A stretch of DNA of 64,000 nucleotides from Cryphonectria parasitica EP155. Its lineage: Eukaryota > Ascomycota > Sordariomycetes > Diaporthales > Cryphonectriaceae. This document shows positions 44,574 to 55,984 of the stretch, piece after piece (positions within the stretch are counted from its first letter, which is position 1; each line of letters begins with the position of its first letter). The notes beneath the pieces are model-generated. The model was not told the origin of the DNA. It did no database searches and saw nothing but the letters and a program-made list of their open reading frames with translations. The stretch is from contig NW_024468911.1 of assembly GCF_011745365.1 (NCBI RefSeq), forward strand, positions 62,001 to 126,000, read 5' to 3'. The position numbers were made by a program, and so were the translations under genes.

Positions 44574-45269
44574 ATTTGAACCTTTGCTGCTTCGTTCGTC
44601 TTTCTTGTAGAGTTAGAATTCGCGGCCAGGCGTGGAGAAGGGACAAAAAAATCGATGCTGCACTGTGGAAATGGGAGTAGCGTATGCATTTTCATCAAAA
44701 AGTAAGACACTGAACTATATCCCCAAGGATCATCTTTGCCAACTTCCACCATCGACGTAACGAGGAGGTTCAGGTTCAGGTACTCTCCGAAGGATCCTCA
44801 TCGCGGCATGATGAGACGTATCAAACAATGAGGCCGCGGAAGTCGGAATTTCGGCGATTTTGATGCTATTTGATATAGTTCAAGGGCTACCCGCTACATC
44901 TTCGCTGCATTTGTTCGGCGCTGTCTGACACGCAACAAACTTTGCGGATTTCGGGCATGTTCCTTCGAGAGAGTGGACTGCAGCTTACACGTCATTCGGC
45001 ACGAACTTGAATGATTAGTGAGCAGTTCAGACGATCATTATCGGAGCTGCTCATAACCTTGGAGAGTAGGGTGAGCTGGGGGCATGTTTGAGGTCAAGTT
45101 CTTGCTATGAAGCCCGAGTTGTCAGCAGTTGCCTTAAAGCCGCTCTTTTGAGGCAAGGCTACTTAGTATACAGAAGGGGTATACGGCTGAAAATCTAGGT
45201 CTATTCTCTCACTCTACACTCGTATCGAGCACGTGCATGCGCTCATCTTGCCTCGCAACTTCAAACACA
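44574..45269. promoter_or_regulatory. Divergent promoter region: 2OG oxygenase / FAD monooxygenase
   Basis: 696 bp with no supported gene. CCGAAGGATCCTC lies at 44787-44799, and a CGGAAGTCGGAATTTCGG cluster of CGG triplets at about 44837-44854. Confidence 0.5.
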
Positions 45270-46765
45270 ATGCACGTCTTGGTTGTTGGGGCGGGTGTTG
45301 GCGGACTCAGCCTGGCCCAGACGCTGCGAAAACAGGACATATCCTTTGAGATATTCGAACGCGACGACCATGCAGACGCCCGTTTCCAAGGATGGGCCAT
45401 CGCCATGCATTCGTATGTACACACCGAAACCGTTCTGGAGAAGAGTATACACTTCACTCTGGGCTGTCATATGAACGGTTCTGACGCGTCCAACCCTCCA
45501 GAATTGTCGAGTCACTGCTGTCGACATTTCCGTCCGACATGCCTGACCTCAGGGCTTCCACCAACCATCTACTGCCTCTAAACCTTCCTGCCCAGCTAGC
45601 TTTATATACACCCGGCCGGGAGGACCGTTGGGGCTTCCAGGTGCGCTTCCTTATCTCATCTCCCGTGACAATTCAAAAGAAGACTTGATTTCTTGTACTG
45701 ATTGAGTCGCGCGGCGGTTCCTCTTCAGGATTCTCCCAGGTTTCCCTTCATTCGCGCGGAGCGGCGTCGTCTTCGTAATTGGCTGTCGACCAGTATCCCC
45801 GTGCAGTGGGGCAAGCATGTCCAGCGCATCGAGCACGACGACCACGGGGTTTCCGTATACTTCCAGGACGGCAGCAGTGCCAAGGGCGACATTCTGATAG
45901 GTGCAGACGGCATCAACAGCGTGGGTAAGGCGATATCACATGTTTCTTTCTGGACGCAGGCAGCTGTGAGATCTTGTATGGATGGATATTGATGTTACCT
46001 TGCCTCCATGCAGTACGCGAGCATCTCCTGGGCCGTCCCGCCGCGGACCTGTTGGCCGTCGTGCCGCTCGCGACTGTCGTGGGCCAACTCGAGCTATCAG
46101 GCGAGGCGCTGAGGAGGCAGCTGGCTCTCGGCCACAGCGGCTACATGCTAATCCGCCCAGACCTGGGCTTTATTGGCTTTGCGGGCCTGCACTATGTGAA
46201 TCCGGATGGGCTCTCGGCCCGCTACTACTGGAACTTCCTCCAGTCCGACGAGGATGTTGCGAGGCCCGACCACTGGCTGAAGACGGCTGGCCGGCAGGAG
46301 AAGCTCGACCATGTTCTGCGCTCCATCCAGGCTCTGCCGCCCAAGTTTCGCGAGATCTTCGAGATGACCCGCCCCGAGCAGATCCGCGATGAGACCCACG
46401 TCTGGAGGGACCTCGAGCTCGACCGCAAGGGCGGGCTGCCGGCTGGCCGGGTCATCTTGATGGGGGATGCAGCGCACGCCATGACCCCTTTCCGCGGCGA
46501 GGGCGGCTATCATACGCTTGTCGACTCGATTGTCCTGAGCAAGGTGCTCGGTGATTTGCACGGGACCAGCGGCTTCAGAGACATCGCCACGGTAAAGCAG
46601 GCCGTAGCTGACTACAACAGTGCTATGCTGAAGAGGGCCGGACAGGCGGTGCGCGACTCGAGGAACCTTCATACCGACGCCCAACGGTTCGGGCCCGATG
46701 GAAAGCCTCTGGTGCTGGATATTGTGCCTTTACCAGATGTGGAGATCAAGCTGGGACGGGAGTAA
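45270..46765 (+). CDS. FAD-dependent monooxygenase (PHBH/UbiH-like)
   Basis: Four-exon model: 45270-45412, 45502-45640, 45729-45924 and 46014-46765, 409 residues with phases 2, 0 and 1 all satisfied. Dinucleotide-binding motif VVGAGVGGLSLAQ sits at the N-terminus with the acidic FEIFERD strand end. The middle has DILIGADGINSV (the DG motif). The C-terminal GD motif is RVILMGDAAHAMTPFRGEGG. This is the pattern of class A aromatic and tetramate/pyridone-type hydroxylases. No membrane anchor. Fungal homologues hydroxylate, epoxidise or trigger ring changes in polyketides. The two middle exons were found by splice consensus plus the RWGFQ and DSPRFPFIRAERRRL segments. Confidence 0.92.
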
Positions 46766-47157
46766 AACTTTGGAGAATAGATTGATTCCCAAGTTAGTTT
46801 TAGGTGCCGTAGAATTTGACTCAAGTATCTCCATTGGCATGATAGATTGGCACGATTGGAAGAGTGATGCATGTTTTGGCTCTTCGATGATCAACCTTTG
46901 TATAATTATGCTTGAGGAGTCTGTCCAGACATTCCAAGAGTTCCGGAGAGCATTCAAATAACAGACTATAAAGCCAAAAAAAAAATATAAAAAAAATAAA
47001 TACATGTCATTCACGGTGCTTTCCAATGATAGCAACGCATTGCAGGAATCGGAACCTTCGTCATGGACTAAGGCAAATGAAAAATTGCAAAGTTGTTTAG
47101 TTTGGGTACATGAATTTGCATAATTATCTACAGGTCCCTTAGTCACTACTCTCGCCT
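46766..47157. other. Convergent 3' intergenic region
   Basis: 392 bp between the monooxygenase stop and the stop of FAD oxidase 3. A-rich; no gene seen. Confidence 0.6.
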
Positions 47158-48994
47158 TCAAGCTGTACACAATGGCCCATCCGGGCTTTCCACAAATTCC
47201 TCTGCTCCCACACATGTGGGACAGTAGAAGTGGGCATTCGGGTCATATTTCTTTTTGGTCGCCAGGTGGGTGCTGTAAAGAGAGCCGTAAAAGTCCTCGA
47301 TGTAGTCAGGATCATTGCGGTCGGCTTCATTCATGTACGCCCCCGTTCCAGGTGCAAACGCCTTCATGTAAGCGCCCTTGGCTAGCATGTCTTGTTCAAT
47401 GGACTGTCGCTCCTCGTTGGTTGTCTGAAGAGGAAGCTCCCGTATAGTAACAATGGCGTACGGGACCCGCCGCCAGGCCGGGAGCAGGCCCGAGAACTGA
47501 TCCGCGGCGTCCTTGGCAACCTGGCCGCCGCCGACCATAAGCACGCAGTTGCTGTTGTACTGCCCAGGAAGAGCATCGCTGATAGTCTCGACCGCGCTGT
47601 GGACGGCTGAGAAGTTGCTGGTCTGGTTGCGCTCAATCAAGCGAGATGACATGATGAGCGTGTTCCCCTCAGGGCTGTCCAGGCCCATCTCGGTGTCGTA
47701 AAAGGACCAGTAGTCTGGATAAGTCACGTAGTTGTCCTGGATGAGGAGCGACGAGTTATATTGCTGCTGCAGTTCTTCGACTACGGGATCGAGAGCTGCA
47801 CGGGCTACATCCTCACCCGAGCCGATGGTCCAGAAACTGTGTGTGTACCCTGACGTGGAGTTGTTCACAACAACAGTAGGGTAGTGGTTGTACCAGTAGG
47901 TGTAGCCGCCGACTCCGGCATCAATAAGGCTCGGATATTTCTGCAACATGAATGCGATGGACTCGAGAAGGGCCGAGGTATTCGATGCCTCTGTAGGGGG
48001 CACGATAGTAAGGTGGTGTGCCGTCACAACATCGACATTGGGATATGTCTTGACGGTGCTGCTGAGGGTGATGCCGTAGCCCGGCCCGCCGCCTCGCAAA
48101 GACCGGTACAGGTCCGAGTTCTGGCACGCATTGGCCGTCACGATCCTGCCGTCCGCCAGAAGCACCTCAGCCTCGAGGATTTGGTCTGCGCCGAACCCGT
48201 AGGCGTGAGTTGCGGGACCATGGCCACCCCCGGACGGCCAGCCGCCGATGGCACCGACGCCGATCGAGCCGCCGGTGGTGACGATGACATTGTTGGCTGC
48301 GGCTACCTTCGCGACGTCCTGCCACTCGTAGTTGCCGTCGATTCGGATCGCGCTGCCGTTCCAGCCTGGGCTGCTACAGTGGGTGGACGATGTGTAGGTG
48401 CTCTGGAATTCGATGCCGGCCCGGTAGTACCTGAGCCAGACCTCGAGACCACCATAGCCATCTGATCGGCCCAGGAGGTCATGGCCGGTTCCCGTAACTA
48501 CCAGACGAATGTTGTGCTGTCTGGCAAACTGCGACGTGGCGTTGATGGCCGCTCTAGTGGTTGCGTTGACAGCGTAGACAGGGTTGATGCCCAATATGCA
48601 ATCCCCCGGGGTCTCGCCCGCCGTGTAGTTGACAGGAGGGCAGGTGACATTGTATGGCAAGACCCTGCCGAGTGGGTTCGCCCTTTGGAAGGCCTCGACA
48701 GGCCACTCGTTCACAACGTAGTCGCAATCCACCAAGTCCTCGTCCTGGCCTGGGTAGCATGCGTTGGCTATAGGCGTGCTTTTGATCAAGCCGCCGCCCA
48801 CCACCTCATCCAGTCCTTGCCAAGCAGACTCTGAGGGCCAACAATCGTCACCAGGAACCTTTTGGAACGTTAGATATAGTAGTGCACAACTTGGACGAGG
48901 GGATCCGTACGCATTTACAGGACTTTGCCGACGTGTTCTGGCCCAGAACACCGGTCAAGAATGAAGCAAGCAAAAGTATCGACTGCTTGTACAT
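47158..48994 (-). CDS. FAD-linked oxidase 3 (BBE/PCMH type), mono-covalent pattern
   Basis: Two-exon model: 48994-48911 and 48858-47158, 594 residues. The ATG at 48994 starts a signal peptide (MYKQSILLLASFLTGVLGQ); the splice joins CKC to VPGDDCWPSESAW. The flavin motif VTGTGHDLLGRSDG keeps the covalent His. The second-loop motif is TTGGSIGVGAIGGWPSGGGHGP, without the Cys of bicovalent enzymes, so a single His-FAD bond is expected. The C-terminal BBE motif is DFYGSLYSTHLATKKKYDPNAHF. It is longer than the other two paralogues and clearly a different subfamily, so the cluster did not gain it by recent duplication. It probably oxidises a different position or intermediate. Confidence 0.92.
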
Positions 48995-50137
48995 GTTGTA
49001 TGCGGGGCTTGAGGTAACAGTGTCTACCAAATATCAAATGTGACCGTAATAGTTTGGTATCTTCCACGTGGCTGGGTCCAGATCGATGGCTTGGGATTTG
49101 CACAGGACTTCTTCATGCTAGCATTTTTATATCACGACGGGACTCTACGCACACGGGCAAAAGCGATTAGATCCGTGGCATTACGATTTTGACAAATTGT
49201 AAGGCCTAAATTGCCTCTTGACATACTGATGACCACCGGAGTTCTTGGACATTTAATTCCAGGATAAAGATCCTACGCTAATAGATATTTAGGATCGCGC
49301 CCCCTAGAGTCGAGTCGCGAGGGCTGCGTGAATTTCGGCCCCAAGGCATCAGCTTATGCGCTGATAGCCTGATAGTACAGTCGATAGAATCACGAATTTC
49401 ACCGAAGGATGTTCACCCTAGCCCTGCTGCTGGAGCCGCGGTTGTGCCAGTCTCTGAATGAGTAAGACTCAAGTATATGTGGCTTGGATGGAATGTACTT
49501 ACATACCTAGAAAATTAAAGAGAGCCGGGGGCTGGCCAGACGAGTTTCTGGAATCATACTCGAGCATATAAAAAGAGGCCTAAAGCCTTATAAGATTTCG
49601 CCACGCATGAACAGGTGGTTCCAAGAACGAGATACCTGCAGCTGAGCCTCAATGCTTGGCCCACGTGCGCTGCATTGTGATCTACGCTACCTACCAGGGT
49701 AGAGACCAGCATCTAGAGCAAATAGACATCCTGGAAGAATTAATGCTATCTGAAATCGCCGATGGTCTATTTCAAGGCACAAAGGCTCGCCGAAAGCTGG
49801 GTTTGAGGTCGACAACCAGTATCATTTGGGCACCATGTCTGGGAAATTTAAATGTCGTTATTATGAAACTATGGGATAATAGAAACATCTTTTTTTTTCT
49901 TTCTTTTTCAAAATGAATATTTTACGCGTGATATCTTGGTTTCGCAGTCGGGGTTGTCTGAGATATTTACTGTTAAAGTTGGGCAGGTCGCTGCAGACCG
50001 GGTAATTGCCTCGGTAGTTGGAAGGAAAAAAAGTCCTCCTTTTTGCATGTTGCTGTTTACAGATTCACACTAGGATTCCGCACTGAAACGTGATTGTTCT
50101 TCGATCGAGATCTGGCATACTATTTTAGAGGGGAAAT
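48995..50137. other. Intergenic; promoter of FAD oxidase 3
   Basis: 1.14 kb without a supported gene. CCGAAGGAT is at 49402-49410, about 410 bp upstream of the oxidase. GCTACCTACCAGGGTAGAG at about 49686 resembles the palindromes before the PKS-NRPS. An 86-codon plus-strand frame (49656-49916) has no recognisable domain. Confidence 0.5.
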
Positions 50138-51950
50138 TTAGGATATTAAAGAAGCAGCAAGCATGACAAGTCCGCCAAAGGCGTCCATGCCGGAACACCA
50201 GTCCTCCCAGTTCGCGATGCTCCTCGACAAATTTTCTGCATCCCCAGAGTCGTGAGATAACCATGCATCACTGCAAGACAGCCGCCCTTCATCCACCTTG
50301 ACTAACTCGCCGTCTCGAGCCAGCCCAAAAGATATTTGGAGACCAGGCTCCTTCTGGCTTTCGGTTTTCCACGCAAACCCATCTGCCGCTTCCCAAAGCT
50401 GCCTCCTCGCCGGCAGCGGGGCGAGGACGAGGCCCGAGGGGAGATTGCAAAGAGCACCGGGCTCAAAATAGATGAGCATGTTGACTACGCGGTAGACTAC
50501 GGCTAGCCTTTGATTGGATGGAGTAAGTAAGATGATTCCATCACCGGTCCATTTAGGAAGAGGTTGGAGAGACGGTCAGACCTTCGCCTAGATTCTCGAA
50601 AAATCCACTCCTCCCAGCTGGTCTGTAATCCTTTGTTGCATGACGCACACTGGGTATGACAGGTAACCTCACTTCGGGTGAGTTGCTGGGCCGTTAGCTG
50701 CGATGACATACATTAGTATACCATCTATCTGCAAGAAATTGTGATATGAAGGGAACCAAAGTGAAAACTTACGGTAACCGCTCTCACCAACAAGAAGTCA
50801 ACGTTGTTGTGCTCAGTCTCGCCCTCGTTCAACCTGATGAGGACATAGATGGACAGGGCTTGTATGGCTGCAAGTAGTCCCCATCGGCTGAGCTGCTGAT
50901 ACTAGAAGATGAACCGCCCGTCAGCACCTCAGTTGGCCCCCAGCAGTGTGGGTCTCGACCAGGTTCAACATACATCTGCAATGACGCGTTCACATTCCAT
51001 CCGCACGTTCTTCCAAAAAAGATTCCGACTCCCGCGGACGTCGCTGCTGATCATGTGCACCAAGCTTATGCAGTTGGTCAGTGGTTCCATATGGACGCTC
51101 TCTATGTCGAGCGACAGCAGATATGGGTGAACAAAAGGCGGAAGGGCATTATGACGCAGCATCATGACAGGATAAGACTTGAGGGTATGAAGAATGAGAC
51201 TGGCAACCCTCTGTGTCCCACGTTGTATGTTTGGGCGCTGGACCAGTGATCGAACTGTGGACGTCGGTGAGTTCGGTATCGAGGGTGTGGCTGGTATCGA
51301 AGACTCTGGAGTGGATAGGCCTTGTCGTGGCTGGAATGCCGAAGCCACTGACTGCTGAAACAAATTTGGAGATTCCGGCGAAAGGTAAGAGTCGTCAGTG
51401 TGTGTGTCCAAGAAGTCAGGCAAGTTGATGCCGGCGTTATTCCACCCGAGAAAGTCGCCTCCAAGGTTTACAAAGTCCTGGCCCGGCAGCCCAGCAAGAG
51501 CCCCATCGAGGAGCAGCTGATCGCTGCTGCTTACTTGCTGGGTACCGCCGACAGCAGGACGGCCTGTCAAAGGGGTAAGCGTCATGTTCTGCTGCCTGGC
51601 CGGGTCACTACCGGTCTGCTGGGTTCCTGACGACGCAGCTCTGGGGGTGCCCGCTGGATAGTGGCATTCAATGGCTTTGGTTGTGCATCTCGAGCATCCT
51701 GGATGCCTCTTATCGCAACCCGCTTTCACCTTCGCGCAGGGAATGCAAGAACGGAGTCGGCTGGTCGTGGTGGCGCCCCGAGAACGACAATAGTATACAT
51801 GTCTCTTGAGCGTGGACTCTTCATGGATGCCAGGTTGTCAGTCATGGTCTCAATTTTGCCCGGCGGGGGGGAGCTGAGCAACCCACGCTTATCAAACGGC
51901 TTGCTGCATTGTCCGCACCGCAGGACGGACGGTACATCGGATGCATTCAT
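50138..51950 (-). CDS. Transcription factor with C2H2-type finger fused to Zn(II)2Cys6 cluster
   Basis: Five-exon model: 51950-51887, 51818-50974, 50901-50773, 50697-50582 and 50507-50138, 507 residues, phases 1, 0, 0 and 2 all satisfied. Exon 1 encodes LRCGQCSKPFDK, and the splice continues to STLKRHVYYC, giving a C-x2-C-x12-H-x4-C finger. About 15 residues later comes a binuclear zinc cluster: CIPCAKVKAGCDKRHPGCSRC ending at CHYP. A disordered Ser/Thr/Pro/Gln-rich segment follows, then a helical C-terminal part. The double-finger layout is known in a subset of fungal regulators, often within biosynthetic clusters. It is probably a nuclear activator or repressor of this cluster. It is divergent to the SDR gene. 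Confidence 0.88.
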
Positions 51951-52638
51951 TTCAAAACAGACCGGACAAGATGGCGGAACCTGCAGAGGAAGAACAACCT
52001 TGGGCAGTTTCAGAGTTGCAGAGGACAGGAAGTGTAGCATTTCTTGAAATCCCCGTCAGCTTGCTTATTCATTATCCCCCCGAGGGCCATGAAACAACTC
52101 GGTCACGCCACTGCTACGGCGGTACACTGCCATGTGACGAAACAGGAATGGCTCCAGGGCCCTGAACACCTTGTACTCTGCTGTGTAAGCAGACTCATGC
52201 GTCCGGGTATGTCCGGTTTAGGCAAAGTACTTGCCAATCTGTGTACCTTTTGTCAGCACTTGTCGGATAGTGTCAAATTGAAATGTCCGCCGCGACGGGC
52301 GGGACAATTTTGCAACGGCGCCGCGTTGACGTCGCGACGGCCTCCACCAACCAAGAATGTTATTTGCCGCCCCTGCCAAGAGTTCTCCGGCTACAGAGCA
52401 CGCTTGCAGCACTTGAGTGTTGTTTTGCTATCACATGCCATAGAAATTTGAACATTTGAGACGCTTCATCGCAATGTTGAGTGCTGGGAACCCCGTGTCA
52501 ACACTCTGTTTGTTTTTTTTTTTTTTTACAAATATCCTCACTGCCCCAGAGAATTCTGTTATCCTCGGACCATTTTCCCTTTGGAATCATATGTCGTTGA
52601 CTATCTGACCCGTTCCATCCTACGAATCACAACCCACC
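51951..52638. promoter_or_regulatory. Divergent promoter region: regulator 2 / SDR
   Basis: 688 bp between outward-reading genes. A T13 tract lies at 52512-52524 and a GC-rich part at about 52280-52345. No gene supported. Confidence 0.5.
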
Positions 52639-53592
52639 ATGGCCGATGCTCCAGCTTACCCGTCCCCCACCAAGACGTGGCATACGACGGCCCAGCCCTC
52701 TGCATCATACAAGCGTCCTGAGCTGTCTGCCAAAGGGAAGTCCGTGCTGGTCACAGGAGGTGGCAGCACCGGGATCGGTGGAGAGACGGCGCGCCACTTC
52801 GCCGCCGCTGGTGCGTCCCGGATTGCGCTTCTCGGCCGCCGGGAGAAGCCTCTCCAGGAGAACAAGGCCTTCATCGAGAAAACGTACCCGGGTGTCGAGG
52901 TCGTCATCATCTCGGCCGACATCACCAAGAAGAGCGACGTGGATGCGGCTTTTGCCAAATTTGCCGGCAGCGGCAAGATTGACACTTTGATTCACAGCGC
53001 CGCCACCATTGGACCCAAGGACGCCGTGACCAACGTGGACGGCCCAGCGTTCCTTGACGCCATACAGACCAACCTCGCCGGATCTTTGTACGTCTCGCAG
53101 GCCTTCATCCGCCATGCGGCCTCGGATGGTGTCGCCGTCGCCATCAACTCATGGGGCGCCCACCTTAGTCTCAACGATTTCTTTGCTTCCTATTGCGTCG
53201 CCAAGATGGCCGTATACCGGCTCTGGGATACCGTGGCCATCGCGCACCCGAATCTGAGCATCTTCCATACCCAGCCTGGCGTCATACTCACTGAGATGAA
53301 CCTGAGCACGGGAGGCGCCGAAAGCTTCAAGGACATCAAGACCGACGACGGTAAGTAAAAACTTCCTGCTCCCGCTTCCAAGGTTGTCCATCAAGCTGAC
53401 CTCTCTCTCTCAGTGTCCCTGCCTGCCAGCTTCAATCTGTGGCTTGCAAGCCCTGAAGCCCGGTTTCTAAAGAGCAAGTTCCTCTGGTGCAACTGGGATA
53501 TAGACGAGCTCAAGGCTCGAGCGAAGGAGATCGAAAGCGGACAATTTCTCAGCATTGACCTTGTCGGATGGCCGTTCAAGAACGCTGCGTAG
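52639..53592 (+). CDS. Short-chain dehydrogenase/reductase
   Basis: Two-exon model: 52639-53350 and 53414-53592, 296 residues. The Rossmann motif is SVLVTGGGSTGIGGETARHFAAAG, followed by RIALLGRRE. The NSAG-like motif is IHSAATIG. The catalytic Tyr and Lys are in SYCVAKMAVYRLWD, with a Ser in INSWGAH. After the cofactor part come TQPGVILTEMN and a short second exon ending VGWPFKNAA. It is cytosolic with no targeting signal. It would reduce a ketone or oxidise an alcohol with NAD(P)(H). Position next to regulator 2 makes it the probable right-most cluster gene, but cluster membership is an inference. Confidence 0.92.
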
Positions 53593-54718
53593 AGACTTCT
53601 GTCTACCTTGAGCTTGATATAATTACCTCGCTAGGGCCTACGTTTCTAGAGGGCTGAGATACTAGGCCGGAATCAATGAACATCAATTTTCATTCATTTG
53701 CTTGGGTATGAAGCTGCCGACGGGATGACTTGGTGATTATCTATGCATACTTGTTCTTCTCGTAATTAGTGTGTACTCGTTCATCCAATGCTGTCTTTTC
53801 AGCCAATAACTATAACCCGGTTTGGACAAGACATGGCTCTATTCCTAGTACAACTAGATGAGAAAGCCTGAGCTTACCAGTGGCCGTAGGGAAGCGAAGC
53901 CTGGCGAAACCCCTTAGTTCTCACTTGAAGGGGGCTTGGGATTGCACACCCTAGACTTTCTACACAGTCAGCCAGATACGGAATGCTATCAGATACACGC
54001 ACATGAAGGAATGCGTGCGAGCACGAAAGCATTCCTACCATGAAAATGCACAAAACATTCTGTCTTATATTTGAATATTCCGATTTTCTTCTATGCTTTC
54101 CTTGTATTCAAATATATATAAGAAAGCTGGGTCCGTTGTGCTGGAATAACCGAATAATTCATCCTCAAAGCTTCTACATAGGTAAACTGTAGTAAACTAG
54201 TCACCGGTGATGTTGATAATCCTTCGAACAAAATAAACAGGAGACATCGTCATATCTACAACAATCTGTGGGCACCGGTACTTTTACAAGCAACATCTTT
54301 GATCGATGTGCACTTGCCCTGCGGTACCTGTAAGCTCGGTAGAAATTAAAGAGCTCAAAGCTACCGAATTTGATGTACGTGCAGGAATTGCTACATGTTA
54401 CCCTGCCTGGGGCGAAGGAAGCAGTCCTCTCACTGTGTGAAGTCACGTCCTCGCTGACTTATTGCGTCATAAGTCAGCGATCGGAAAACAGAGTTCGAGA
54501 TCTGATCTCAACATTCCTTCCAAGATTGACATACTACCGAGCTGTACATTACACTTCAGTGTATGTTTACCCGATTGGTGTTTAAGTATTCCATATTATC
54601 ACGTATGTTAAGTAGCAAATTGTTGAGCGCGGCTTGTGAATCTTGAGATTTGTCGTCCCTCCAACAATAAAATAAAACACCAAAACAAACCAAAAAACAA
54701 AAACAAAACAACGCCAAA
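53593..54718. other. Intergenic, no supported gene
   Basis: 1.13 kb with only short frames and no recognised domain. The end (about 54660-54718) is an A/C-rich leader just before the next start codon, as is common for well expressed fungal genes. Confidence 0.55.
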
Positions 54719-55295
54719 ATGAGAGCTCCTACATCCATCTTGTACGCTCTGACGGTTGCGGCGGGAATCACCAACACCAATGCCGATCCTGTCGCCCCTC
54801 CACTGACCTACCTATTGACGGCCCACGTTGACGCTGGAGACACCATTGTCGTCGGACCCGAAGATGGAGGCACCAGAGTCGCGCTACCCATAAACGGCGG
54901 GACTTTCTCGGGGCCACTGCTTAATGGAACTATCGCGGCCACGGGTGTAGACGCCGGCCTGTATACAGCAGACAATAAATTCTACCCAGACGGCATCTCA
55001 GTGTTCGAGACGAGCGACGGTGCCAAGATCCTCTGGCGGGATCATGGTTACCAGACATCCGACACCATATACGGTTCAGTTACCTTTAGCACTGGTTCCG
55101 AGAAGTATTCCTGGCTCAATACGGTGGTTGCAATCAGCAGTGCCGCATTCGGAACCGGGAACAGCTCAACTGTGGGCGTGGACATTTTTATTGTAAGATC
55201 CACCCTGTAAAGAGCTCCGCCGCCTGGCAAGTCCTGCTTAGGTATTCAGTGAAAATACTAATTTGGTCCAGGTCGGCAATGATATCGCTTACTAG
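54719..55295 (+). CDS. Small secreted DUF3237-like protein
   Basis: Two-exon model: 54719-55192 and 55272-55295, 165 residues. A signal peptide (MRAPTSILYALTVAAGITNTNA) precedes a beta-rich domain with GGTFSGPLLNGTI, PDGISVFETSDGA and ILWRDHGYQ. That order resembles the DUF3237 beta-barrel family (GTFEGP..SGTV...YTLRTDDGA pattern). The intron has a GTAAGA donor, a TACTAAT branch site and a CAG acceptor. Using it replaces a tail RSTL with VGNDIAY. Without splicing the frame would stop at 55210. Function unknown. Confidence 0.7.
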
Positions 55296-55984
55296 TATTG
55301 ATGAGGGAGCCTGACTGTTTCTGGAGAGGCTTAAAGGCGCCCCGGATGTCCCATCCCAAGTGCTTCAGACGATGGGTTTAGGGAACAGCATCAAGATCCA
55401 AGACGGTTTGGAGCTGAACAATACAAGATCCATAGATTGCATGTTTCTTTCGCGATAATTTAACCATAATCCGACGTGAATCAAAATCTGGGTGATCTCA
55501 GCTGAGAATCTACACCAAGAGATGCAGGTTGGATCGCTAGTTACCTATCCATAATTATCCCGACTCCAGAATGACTTTTATTGTTACTACTCAAGGATGC
55601 AATCAACGAGTAAAGTAGCTGTGCATATGCATGATTGAATAATTAAGGCCAACTCACAGTGGCTGTAATTTACATGGTCTCCCCCTCCCTAATTTCTAGC
55701 TAAACGGTCCACTTTTGTCGCCTTACCTTTTGTTCAACTGTTGTGAACCTTCCTCCTGCTTGGGCCTAGGTGGGAGGTGGTAGTGGAGCTTGAAAGGTCA
55801 TTGGGGCTCAAGTGTTTCCTAGGTCGTTCTGCCATTGGCGTCAAAACATGATCCGGAGGTAAATACACATTGGAAACTTTCCAAATAGTGTAGATCGAGG
55901 CGATCTAATGCTTCTACCCAATTATCTTTTCCCGTCCCTCTAGGGTGTTTGCACACAGTACACCTTGCCAGCCCACCATGTATG
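55296..55984. other. Intergenic, no supported gene
   Basis: 689 bp between a plus-strand gene and the 3' end of a minus-strand gene. No frame of interest. Confidence 0.55.
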
